Source: Toxoplasma gondii ME49
Lineage: Eukaryota > Apicomplexa > Conoidasida > Eucoccidiorida > Sarcocystidae
NCBI RefSeq assembly: GCF_000006565.2
Contig: NC_031480.1
Coordinates: 1,814,144-1,878,143 of the forward strand
Length of the DNA: 64,000 nucleotides
Reading direction: 5' to 3'
Shown: in pieces, positions 11,885-23,618 of the stretch
How the letters are laid out: every line of letters begins with the position of its first letter
Position numbering within the stretch: the stretch's first letter is position 1
Notes under the pieces: generated by a model
Told to the model about the DNA's origin: nothing
Databases searched by the model: none
What the model saw: only the letters and a program-made list of their open reading frames with translations
Made by a program: the position numbers and the translations under genes

Positions 11885-14800
11885 TCACGTTCTGAGACCC
11901 AACACACCTCCGTATTCTTCCTCATCGTCTGCAACGTTGTCATACTCATGCTCATCTCCATATTCGCCTTCATTTTCGTAAGCAGCATTGTCAGTTCCTT
12001 GAGAAGATGGCGGTGTAGGTGAGGAACTTTGTGAGAGCGTCGGATGCGTTTGGGTCGGGGTGGAAGGTCGGCTCGTCGGATCCATTTGGGGGTGCTGGGT
12101 TCCCGGGGACGGCGTGGGGGGTAGATCCCTTCGAGCCAATGAGGCACTCAACGGACCCGTAGGAATGTTTTGGGCCGGCGGCCCTTCCGCTCCTCCGTTC
12201 CGGCCTGTCGGGTCAGGTGGTCCTCTCGGACCTGTCTCCGCCATTTCCTGAAGATGCCGTTGAACGCTTTGTTCTGCTGTCTGGATTTCCTCCACAGCCT
12301 GCTGCGTCGCTCGGATCAACAGGTTTCGTTGCACGAGGAGAGTAGTGAATGTGGCGAAAATAACGAAGCCAGCGACACCCATGACGAGGAAGACGACAAA
12401 CAGTGGACTGATTAATGGAACGCAAGCCGCTCCAACCACCGTCATCGTCATTGCAAAACCAATGAAGGCGAGCACGTAATGCGACGGTCGGCGCTTCATC
12501 CACCCACTGACACCTACAAAACGGGGGGTCTGTGATACTTGCACCAAAGATAAGACCCCGAGAGTTTTTGGAAAGTTCTGAAGTGTGTCCTCATGGGGCG
12601 AAACCAGACGAGTCGTATGGACAGCTGCCAGCTCCTTGCCAGTTGACAGTTGTGCCTCATGCACCTCCAGAAAGCTGGACGCTCGCTTGGGTTTCAAGTC
12701 CTTTGCGAGTCTCCTTGCGAGAGAAACCATCAGATTTTCCAGGCCTTTGTTCGCCCTCACGCAGCGGCCGGTTCCGCCAAGCCAAGTTGAATTGGCATTT
12801 TCGAGTGCGAGCAACATAGGTAAAATCTCTCTGTGCGAAGCCGCAGACTCAATACTTTCTTTTTCAAAGGAATATAACCACTTCTTCAACTTGCTAACGA
12901 GCAGGGAGATAAATTTCGCCATGGTTTTCGATTTTGCCATTGCGAGCACCAGTTTAACCAGCTTCTGCGTACCAGAAAGCGCTGCGGAAATGCGGACATT
13001 CACATTCACACGTCTTTCGGTCACCTTGAAATCTGTCAGTCACCGAGAACAGTGAAGGTCAGCAGCAAGTGATACCCTGACAGTAAGGTCTGACTGTACT
13101 GTCGCACATCCTGGATCACGTGTACATGCACTCAAGCATCTGGAAATCGCCGTGACCACCGTTCTTCTTCGAACTCCGAGACTTGCTGCGTTGCACGGCT
13201 GCTCCGCAGAAGAGGCAATTTGCTAGATCACAAGGCCAAGCAAGAGAACACAGCCACTTGCAGCCCTTCCATATGTGTGGGCATACGGCAAACTGCCACA
13301 TGAGAAGTTATACACTCTCACACCCCTAAGATTAAGCTGCTACTTTCAGGAGGCGCCGCATACCTATTAAGGTAACTTCGACGATCGTCGCCTCAACCTG
13401 CATTTGGGTAGCTGAGATCTCCTCATCGGTGAGGCTGTCCCGGATTTTGACAGTTGTTTCAGCAAAGGCATTCATGAGTTTCTGTTCTTGCGGCGTACCC
13501 AGCACGCGTCCGAGTTCGATTATTGCGCGGGAGACGGCCAGATAGCCAATGAGCATTCTGCACAACGGCTCGGTCGACTGACGCTGGCACTGCACGCTTC
13601 GCGGTATGTATGTGCGTGCGAGAGCAAACCCAAAAACCCGATAAACAATTTCTTTAGCCGACATTTTGCTAGGCGGAGCGACTCCAGAAAGTCTGCGGCA
13701 GCGGGAGAAGTCAACAATTTCGGACCAAATCCCGAGAGTTAAGCTGCTCGCGACGGGAACCCAAACTGTGCTGTACAGCGTTCGCCGCGCTGCCACCTGA
13801 AAGTACAAAGTGTCGCCACGCAGATGGTGGGTCAGACAGGTTTCACCGAGAGTCTGACGCGCTTTTGTCCCGTGAGCCGTTGCCAGTAAATGGGGAAGAA
13901 AGTCATCACTGCATGGTAACGATCTACGCGGCAGTGCAACAAATTGTCTTGATGCCTAGCCAAACCAAGCAAATCACAGAATTGGTTTCTCCGTTTGACT
14001 GACACTAGGCTACATCTGTCTCTTTCTGTGCGCCCGACTACCAGATGAACAGACAGAATTGTGGATTTCTACGGTGAAAAGCGATCGGCGTTGCTTGGGC
14101 GTTTTGCGAATTTAGAGAGGTGATGCTCGTTAGCTCACAAGCTGAACAGCCTCAGTCTCTACGGGACTCTTCGCCTTTGCCTTCATGCGTGTCGACTCTG
14201 CCATCAACAGCCGCGCGCCTTGGGCGAAGGAGCAGCTGTTGGTTGGGAGACTAAGCAACTCGTGGTACGGCTCAGTCCAGGTGTCCTTTGTTGTTGACCT
14301 AATGAACTCCGTGACAGCCTGAAGATCGGGCTCGGGCGTGCCTGGAAGCAAAGCGGTTAACGCGTGTTCGTCGCCAGTCACAAGGTATTCGTTTGTTAAA
14401 ATTGTCCGTCGGGAAAACGACTGTACGTGGTGGACTCTCTCGAGGTCCCAACTGCCCCCAGGCATGTACTGCAAATCTGAAGTTTCCCCACGGAGTGTTG
14501 TTCCATTAAGTAACTGTATACTCCATGCGGCATCCTTCTTAGCCTACAACTGATTCAGTCGCCAGCTGTCCGGACCAAAGAAGTGCTCCAAACAAGAGGT
14601 ACGCCCACATTTCTGAGATAACTCTGCTTGAGGTGGTTTCGCATCATCAGATCATGTGCTTACGTGCCGGAAAGTAGGGGTGCTCAAGGCTGCCGTTCAT
14701 CTTCTCGAACAGCTCTGCGAGAGGAACGAGAGAAATCGAAGGGGGAGACAGCACCAGTGACAAGCAAACTGTCTTTCGCTGACTAACAGAGCACTTCCTA

Positions 14801-16615
14801 CTAAGTATATGTTGGTGGGTTCGGAAATGAGACGACACAACCCTCTCTTGTCCAGGCAAGCCGTCGGATAGAGAGTGGAAACGGTGACGGGTAACTGTTG
14901 CAGCTTGAAGGGTGTAAGGCTTCCGCTCCACGTATTGGGGCTACCTAAAGTATGTGATTACCTGGAAAAGGCTGGGAGCCTAGGCCTTCGGCGGCAGCGT
15001 CAACGTCCTGCAGCAGGGTGTCGGATTGATGCTCACAGGAACTCCTAAGTATCTGGTTTCTGCCAAATCCGCGGCAGAAGCGTCGGGCCGCCTCCCGCCG
15101 CTTCTTTGCATCCAAGAGTCTTACACATTTCAGAGCCTCTGTTGGATGACAGCGACACCAAAACAAGCGAAAAAGGGACTGCATCATGAGGTGAACGAAT
15201 TCTGTGGTTCACTCCATTCATATGGTCTACGCTGAAGAACTTGGTAGAGAACCAGCTGCTGAGCAGGATGGTCGCAATGGACTCACCATCCGCTTGGCCT
15301 TGATGGAAAAAGTCGTAGAAGGATTTTCCATTGTTGAGAACTGACTCCGGGTCGTCCTGCGCATGCGTGACCAAAAGAGGAAATATCGGATTTCTCGAAG
15401 ACAATCAGAAGTATTCTCGCGTGTCCAACGCAATATCACATAGAGCCTACGCTGGTCTGCGATTCTTTGATATCCCATACGCACTGCAAATTCCAGCGCG
15501 ATTATTTTCAATCCGTGTACCTCCTGCAGGGGATGAAGACGTTCAGTCCTCGGTCATTCCGTCTGATGATACGCGACTCTTTTTCTGCTACTGGTTTTTG
15601 GATGCTACCTTCCAAGCACCCCAATCAAGCAGCAATGGCAACCGTCTGTGGCATCAGCTCCTAAATGTATTGTTTCATTTATTCCACCCTTGGGCGCAGT
15701 TCACTCAAGCGTCTGTCACAAATCATACCTTTATGTTTTTCTGCGCAGAATGCTGAGACGCCTGTGACGTGGCCGGTTGCGGAGCTGCAACATCCCGAAG
15801 CGCAGTTGGCGCTGACGGGGCGTTCTCAATCGTTAACGCAAGAACGTCAGTGCTTCTTCCTGGAACAGAACAACAGAAAGATGGACAAACATAACGCAAC
15901 GTTACTGGCGCGATTTTCGTCTCGCCAAGGTGATGACTGAAGTCAACTTTGATCACGGGATACGGAGGAAAAACGTGAGGTTGTGAGCTTAAGAAAAGGT
16001 CACCCAGTGAACCTCGCCGCACAGAGTCCGGTTTTCAGGCGCAGCTTGAGCAAAAAAGAGCTCTTGAAAACAAACTGGCTTCTTGCCGCAGGCTGTGCTT
16101 AATCGACGCTACCGATTGCGCCAGTGGAACAGTCGAGCGGATTCCAAATGGGCAAGGCAGGAAGGCCACCGTGTTGAAGCAACAAGGGCACGGCAGTAGT
16201 TTTCCTTCGAACGTGGGGCGCAGGAGTGGCAAACGGCGAAGGAGGATCGGGCATATTGCCATTTTATGCCTTCTTTGAACAAGCCACAAAAAAGCTGAGT
16301 GTCATGATCCGCGGTGAGACACTCACGTGGGAGGCGTCCGCCTGAAGTCCCGACAGCTGGAGCCCTACATCGCCCTACATCCATCAGATTCCCAGTGATG
16401 CAAAAAACAGGTGGATTACGCTGATACTCTGACAGTTGGGTTTTCTGTGAAAGGCATGTTGAGGACATCAGAGTAGGTTAGCGCTAATAAACCTCTGTCG
16501 TATGCGTCAACGACTCACCATTGGAACGGACGTCCAGGCCCAGGAGACTAAGAACCACGAACAAAGCCAGGAAAGGACAGGAAGTAGTGGAGCGTACAGA
16601 GCGAACCCAACTCAT
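11885..16615 (-). CDS. Paralog array gene 3: secreted protein with transmembrane hairpin and Pro/Thr-rich acidic tail
   Basis: Product not recognised by name. Exons read downwards: 16615-16519, an unresolved exon 2 (about 16.1-15.98 kb), 15859-15729, 15356-15287, 15138-14962, 14714-14664, 14476-14139, 13796-13364 and 12981-11885. From exon 3 on, every junction is phase-consistent. The donor at 14139 (CAGCTT/gtgagc) lies a few bases before an apparent stop at 14130 and joins in phase 0 to 13796. Exon 1 is a signal peptide starting at the MSWVRS methionine; an upstream in-frame methionine would lengthen it. Shared family marks are SFYDFF, RRFCRGF with a later CEH, and PxxxQCQ...C in the 13796 exon, which lines up with PTEQCQ in gene 2. 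Two hydrophobic segments (about 12480-12330) precede a helix and a Pro/Thr/Ser tail ending in repeated Glu/Asp/Tyr. Function unknown. Confidence 0.76.
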
Positions 16616-18395
16616 CGTGGGAAGCAAATTGGGGTCACATCTGTGTAGAAGGCAACATCTCAAAAAAGCATGCCTGTTGGCGGTCAGCAACACGTGGAAT
16701 CGGCTTTCTGTCGTGCCTGGCCCTCGTTCCTGTCGCGGCTGGTGGCCTGGGCTACCGAGCTCCCTTTAATTACTCGTGGTATCCCCACAAATTCCCCGAA
16801 TTGAACCGAAAAAATATCAGGCGTTGAAACGGGTAAACCCAGGTTGATTCCACGGATCGTTCTCAGCGGCGAGAGGCCTTGTCATTCTGCTGCAGGAACC
16901 TACCAGACAGCACTGCAACCTGTTGCCTACCGCGCGGTCGTGCAACGACCGCTCTCGTCGGGGCCCTGCACCTTTACGCTGTGTCTTGCACAAGACGCTG
17001 GCACTGTCGTGCCTTATGCCAGTCCCCCAGAAGGCATAGGCGCCTCCGGTCTGTGTACTGTAACATCCTTGCTGAATGTCCCAATAAAATAAATGGGTAG
17101 GGAAGGGAACACTGGCACAGCTGGAAGTTGTTTGAGGGTCATCCCTGGTTGCAGGGAAGAGGCGCATCGTTCACTACAAAGAGCAACGGGCCCGGTGCAG
17201 GTACGCACCACGAAAAACGCACGAAGAAAAAAACAGCCCACTCATATAGCTTTTACCAGTGCACGTTGTGAATGCCTTCTGGGAAAAAGTGGTCACACAT
17301 TTGTATGCGACTGACCTCGCCAGCTCAAGCTGTGTTCTGAATTCGACAGGTTCACGGGGGCTCCAGGGTCAATCCCTGGCTGGACCCATCTCGGTGTCCA
17401 AAGGCATTTCAGGAAGATGTCCAAAAATACCACGCATTAAACACATTTTCATGAGCGATTTCGTTTATTTCTCTGTCACTGGTCTCTTGGCGAACTCGTA
17501 CTCTGAATTCACGGTTGTCTCAGTACTGAATTGCACGGTCTCGAACATCGTAGGCAAGCAGCAGCGTACCTGATGACACACTGAGGAAAGCGCGCGGACT
17601 CGCAAGTTAAAGCAAGATCCTTTCTACCGTTCCATTCTGATGTGAGTCTTTTGGCTCGTTTGAGGCAACTGCAACCTTGCAGGAAAGTGCCGGACAAGTC
17701 ACTGGTGTCAGTGTGTTGTACTGAATATTGTAGTGATGGTGCACCTGGGTAAAACTCGAGAGCTGCTCAGTAATCGTGGTTTACCTCTTAGCTGATGTGC
17801 ATGTCAGTCAACGAAGTACGGTGCCGGTAAATGATGTTGGGATGCAACGTCATTTCTCGATAAGAACCAGATTAGATCTAGCAGGTATTTTTCGCAATTT
17901 CGTTCAGTGTGAAGGATCAATGACAGACTAGGGTACGGCAAAACGACGAGAATTTCCGTAGAGTAGTCCTTCGAATGTTCTTGGCACAACACGTCGACGC
18001 TCCTATACCGACTTCATCTGTTCTGTTAACACGTCCTCGTCCGTTCAACGTCCTTGGTGTTGGTGATATGCGGCTTCTGGTGATGGGGGACCCCAGCACA
18101 ATGGAAAATGTTATGCTGTGCCGAACGGCGTTATACAGTCGCACGTAGCTCCGAATAAATCAATCGCTTCCAACGTGTTAATGCTTCTCAATCGGCACTT
18201 TCTTATGTGTGTAACTGTGAAGCCGCGCTCTCAAATATTTCTTCGACGTTAAACTTCATTGCTTGTCAGGATAGAGGTCGACAAGTACCATATGTTGAAA
18301 AAACACTCTATCGGCGGCGAACCCTCAAACATTTTGTGAGCGTCGATGAATCTAGACAGAGAACAAAGCATTCGAAACCGAATGTGGTACCAAAT
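16616..18395. other. Intergenic between array gene 3 and the serpin
   Basis: Contains the 5' flank of gene 3 and the 3' flank of the serpin. The open frames here are short, on both strands, and without recognisable composition or similarity. No RNA gene, transposon end or further array copy was seen. Confidence 0.5.
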
Positions 18396-20791
18396 TCATT
18401 CGCCACCACTCTGTAACACACCCACATCGACGACACGGCCCACGAATAAAATGTCATCATCCTTGCGCATTGCCGGCGAGTTCCCTGCCCTCAGCCCCTG
18501 TACGCACTTGAGTTTTCGCGTCTGAAAAAGAAACGAACGATCAATATTAATCACTTTATGCTCCCGAACGAAGGGAAGGGACACGCACGCAACACCCGCC
18601 GCTGCACCGGCTGCCGCATCCGTTCCCTCCTCATCAATCTCAACTAAGCACCGATGAAATACGTCGCTGACGAACAGGTTTCTTCCTCCATTAATACCAG
18701 ATAGATCTGCGCTCGAACCGAAAACATCTGTAACTCCCAGAGACTCGAGTGCCGACGTCAGAGATATCGTGTCGCCGCTCACTTTCAAATATGGGAGTCT
18801 GATAGTAAGTTCTACGTCCTGGAGCTCGGTGCCGGAAGAGTCTGCCATGCCTTGCACCAAATCATTTAGAAGATCTGGTTGCTCACGCCACATCATCTCG
18901 AGCTCAGCCAAGTCCGTGGGCTTGTCCGGCATAAAAAACACCATCGATGACTGGATGTCAATGTAGGGGACCTCAAGAAGCGTGAGACCAAATCCAGGGC
19001 GGTCAGTGTGTTTGAATCCATAGCGCAGAGCCCCGCTGCATACCTGAGTTGATCTGCCAACGAAAAATAGAACAAGAAATCAGAGTCAGTTGCCTTCCGA
19101 ACACCAGGATACACACCACCGTTTCTCTCCGTCGCAGAATGGAAACGAGTGTGGTTCCCCACTTTGTCGGTAAACGAACAGAAAACGACGTAGGCACGCT
19201 TGTCGGCTTCAAACTTGTCCCGACGGACAGAATCGAAGAAGCTCCATCTCGTGAACTCGTAAGCTACCTGTTCATATAAACGAAGAATCTGTACTATCTG
19301 TCCTCTGACAGTATCTTGTTGTATGAAGCATGCTTTAAGTTTGTTAGTAGATTCTGATGCAGAGCCGCTGCCGCACGCAGGACGCTGCTCACTCTGTATC
19401 CATGCAACCATGCCGAGTTCTGATTTCCAGATTTTCGTTGCCAACTTTGAAAGGGAGGGCTTCGGGTACACACGGGGAACGCTGAAACACTACATTAAAA
19501 GTCGAGTCAATCCACAGAGCTCAAGCATTACTCTACAGGTTGACACGCAGGGCGGAACAGCTTACTCCATGAATCTGATTCCCTCTTGGGAAATAGTGGC
19601 TCCAGATGGACCCTGTCTGTAGAACTTCGACAGACTGCTGCATTCACACGGGACAAACGGCTTCAGCCATGGTCCCTTGAAATATAGTGTTCCGACCAGG
19701 AGAAGGGTCGTTTCCGGAGTGACGGCTGCCGGTGGAAGGAGATCGACGATCTTACGCTTCGTTACAGAGCATACCCATTCATTGATTTTTTCTCGTTCCC
19801 CGTTGCTGTTTGTCTTGAAATTCGCCAACAAAGCCTCTGTGTGAAGTGCCTTTTCAAGCGTTTCTCTGAATTCCCTGAATTGCGGCAGAAACGCCTCCAT
19901 CAGCTCTTTCGACGCATACAGACGATTTGCAGCTTGAAGTACTACCGAAGATTGAATATCCGGATCTACGCCTTCCTCCTGTAGCACAATCCATCACAGA
20001 ATGCCGGGAATTCACAAGTCAAGGAAAATAACAAAGAGGCATGCTTATGCGGTAGCCAGCATCGCGAAGCGTTGCCAGCAGCCCTGGCACTTCCGCTGCG
20101 TTGCTACAATTCCAGACGGGATGTTCTAAAGAAGATTGCGGAAGCTCGATAGCGCAAGTTGGGGAAATTTGCCCGCCGGCCCTCCACACGGAAGGTGTGT
20201 CGCCCGGTTAATCATTTCTTGCAAGCGACTCGAGGCAGGGAACCGAAAATCCCTCTGTTTTTTGCATTGCGCGAAGCCTAGTCAATCGACTACGTCTTTG
20301 ACAAGGTAATACACTCAAGAACAAAAAAACATGAGACGACCTTACAAACCACGAGCTGTATCTTCTGCAGAGAACAACAATTCCCTTCTCCTGAGGAAAG
20401 TAGTCATTATGTTCTGATTTGGTGCATGAAAGTTGAACGAGTAATATGCAAAAATCAATGTACGTAATTGAGCTTTGGGCTACCTGCAAACGACACATGC
20501 GAGTTTCACTCAAATATGCAAGTGAGCCACAGACTAGGGTACCTTTTGCGAGACAGCAGGGATTGCCTCATTCAGGCATGCTGCTGCGTCAGCTGCTGAC
20601 CGGCCGTCGAAATAGTGGTTTTCCAATTGCTCCCGACTAGTTCCTCTCGCCCCGAAATACAGGCCAGCGAGGACAGCGCTGACGGCGTATGGCGAAAATG
20701 CAAAATTGCAGTCGCCATCTGCACTCTTGTGCTGCCCAGAGACCAACGAAGAGTATAGTCTCACTAGAGTGCCTGCTGGCGTTGCAGTCAT
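18396..20791 (-). CDS. Serpin (serine protease inhibitor family)
   Basis: Serpins trap proteases by presenting a reactive loop that inserts into a beta sheet after cleavage. Three exons, 20791-20543, 19978-19566 and 19053-18396, join in matching phases to give 439 residues, a normal serpin length. Visible family marks, in order: NFAFSPYAVSAVLAGLYFGA (helix B region), AANRLYASKEL, INEWV, LLVGTLYFKGPWLKPF, LLEVPY, SMVFFMPDK, the hinge EEGTDAAAGAAAG (about residue 360), then DRSFLF and ILFVGRVVD near the end. The small-residue, proline-free hinge is typical of inhibitory members. Counting 17 residues from the hinge glutamate puts the scissile bond near ACV/SLP, suggesting a small hydrophobic P1, but the P' side is longer than usual so this is uncertain. 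About 16 extra residues lie between DRSFLF and ILFVGR. No clear signal peptide follows the chosen start; an in-frame methionine at 20974 gives a basic extension. Confidence 0.93.
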
Positions 20792-23618
20792 TGAGACGAC
20801 CACCAAGGAAAACTTTCGTTTCTGTTTGCGTGGCCGCGCTAGCGAGCGACGTGCGATCCAATCACGACAGAGTGAATAGAGCTGGACATGGAGGCAAGTC
20901 TTTAACTTCCGGCACGCCCGAATGAACTTCGTTCTTCCACTTCGGGGATAAACGCACGAAAAGGTAAAAAACACACTATTTCTCGGAATATGTACCTGAT
21001 GCGATCTACTGGCGCATGCCGCAGCGCATCAGGAGCGCTTCCAGCGGTTGATCAACCGGCAATCGCAGGTAACTAGAGTCACTTGAGTTGTCGCAGGCAT
21101 CGGCGGTGAATCTAGTGTCAGTTAAAACCTCTGAAAAAAGAACAAGCAGGCAAAATCTCAATTCTCTGTTTTTTTCAATGGTAGCTAGTCAGTTGTACGG
21201 TCCGTGCACTGAGACAAAAAGCGGGGCCCGTTTCTCTCCCGATCGGTCTGAGCTTTGCATGCTGATACGGAGTTGCAAACGAATGTGCATGTGATGAATG
21301 CGTCTAGTGGAGAGATCTATCGAATTGTGCCTGAGTTTTTAGTCTTGATTAGACAACTCACGGCAATCTTCCGTGAGGAAGACTGAACAATGAGCAAGCT
21401 GAGAACCCGCAGGATTCGTGTTCATGTATGGCACAACTGCGTTGGACTGAGGTCTCCTTAACAACAAGGCGTTTCGGAAAGAATCAAAATAACGTGCGAT
21501 CGGTGGGCGACCGAGTGATCAACCTTCAAACTTTCGGTCTCCATTTTGTAAACAAGTTCCACTTCGTTGAGGGAAAGCCCCGTAAGGAGGCCGGACGACT
21601 TTGGTTTGAACGGAACGGTTACCGTGGCTAAAAAATCCGGAAAATCACTGAGGGTTGAAGACTCTGTTCCATTGAAGCCATCGAAAGCAGATTAAACGGA
21701 TCGCGCAGAATTGTCGAACCAAGCCTATGTTTGCAGCTTCAGTCAAACGAGTTATCTCGATCAACCTTGACCGCCGTTGCCCAGCTAATGTGTTCCTCAA
21801 TGGAAAACAAAACCCCAAAGCAGCTCTGACACGGACTGCTTAGCAGGAGGCACGGGGTTCCAGCACCAAGACGTTCAGAAAAGGGCCTAAAGCCGGCTAG
21901 TGTAAACTGGAAAGCTCCCTTGTGTGAAAGGGGGGTGCCAGTTCTGCAATCAAAGCTTATTCTTTTGAGTCGAGTAAAGACGTGTACCAACTATTGATGC
22001 ATCGAGCTGACAATAAGATCTTCTCGCTTCAGTGCCACGGCAGCTATCGAATACGAAACTAAGCACATCCATATGATTTCAAAAACCTGCTCCGTACAGG
22101 ACTGAGCAATCAGTGCAGGAGGGAATGAGCATCAAACGTTGCTTCGTGCATCTGCCGGTTCGATCAGTTCTTAAGTGCGTCTCAGATATCTAGGGCTTTC
22201 CAGCACATGACCAAGCATGGCTTCTTCACGTTCATACGGTTCGCATGACATTTGAAATTCGCTCTCTGACGCATGGAGCTTCAGTAATACCAGCGCACGG
22301 AAATCTTTGTCCTGACACTCGTAGAGGTACTGCTGTTCGACATCTTGCGTAATTATGACTCATCAAGTCAGCCGGGAATGTGTTTCCACAAAGCAGCACT
22401 GGAAAACTTTGTTCTTGCGAGGCTGTGTCTGTCTTCTGCGCGCTTTTGTTGTGCCATCAGCTGCTTAACACTTCGCGTGCGCATGTGTTTGGGACATAAC
22501 GTGACATTGTGTTCGATTGCTTATACGGAAAACCTCTCATCAATTGAGTGCTCTACGGAAAACACTTAACTGGGCAGGTGTTGTGAGCCAGGGAGACGTG
22601 CGGATCCTCCACGCTTACGAATCCAGGAGATCCAGCGGTGCAGAGAAGCATACACTGCTCGAACCCTCGGTTGAGTCAAAAAGGTTTTTTCTGAAGTAGG
22701 AAACCTGGGGGAATGTAGTTGCAGTTGTGACCAAGCCTTACCCAAAACCACGCTCGCAGTTTCCGGGCAGCAGTACCTCCCTCCGGAGAAGTAATGCTCC
22801 TTATAAGCTCACCATATCGGAGAGAGATTGTCCGTGCCGCATAAAACGGACACTGCGATCGCTACACAGCACCTGTGGCGCCGCCACCATTAGCTGCAAC
22901 ACTCCCGCCCGCACCACCGCAGTTTAAAAAGCCGTGGCAGAGAACCCACCAGAGTAGCATCAAGCCAAGCTAACAGGACATCCGAGACACATGGACTGAT
23001 TCCAGTTGTGACAAGAAGACTACAGGTTTTTGGTTGTGCAAATTAGGAAGAATAGAACAGAGACTACGGGAATACTTCTAGACGTCGCCGGGAGACTGCG
23101 CAGAGAAGAAAACTGCAGTACAGACACAGAACAATACCAGCTACGAGAAAGAATGTGCCTACACCAGGATCGCCGAGTTGATCCTGCACAGGGACCTCCA
23201 CGCGCCCTTACAAATGGAGTTTCACATCTCTTGTCTCCTTTTGCTCTTGTCTCCTTTTGATACAAGCGACCGTTCCGAGGTCGTCGCCTCAGCCTCCTTC
23301 TGCAGCTTCAGCAGCGAATGCCCCACCACTTCCCCTGCGACACCGTAGGCAACCGAGAGTCTCTCCTGGATACAGACAACGTGTATTAAGTTCACCATCG
23401 GGTGCGTTTAGCAGCGAACTGGCCCGACTTTTGGTAAGATCAAACAAGGCGAAGAGCAGTGCAAGCTTCGAGCGCCCTCGCTCAACCGAGACGCCGAGGA
23501 CACGCCCACTGTCCGTCCCAGCCATCCAGCACCTCCGCCCATTGTCGCTGGGGAAAGGGAAGGTAAGGGTGGGGCGGTCTTCTCAAGCCTACCCTCATTA
23601 GTTCGAGCCCCGCGGACC
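20792..23618. other. Gene-poor interval upstream of the serpin
   Basis: 2.8 kb between the serpin start and the 3' end of the HCNGP-type gene. Only short frames without recognisable content occur. The last few hundred bases are probably 3' untranslated sequence of the neighbouring minus-strand gene. Confidence 0.5.

Noticed and set aside
11456..12022. Plus-strand 188-codon frame with hydrophobic ends
   Set aside because: Its second half is antisense to the last exon of array gene 3, which has family support; composition is erratic and no neighbour resembles it.
18480..18520. Mini-intron removing the serpin insertion
   Set aside because: The best GT-AG pair would give an intron of about 23 bases, too short to accept without cDNA.
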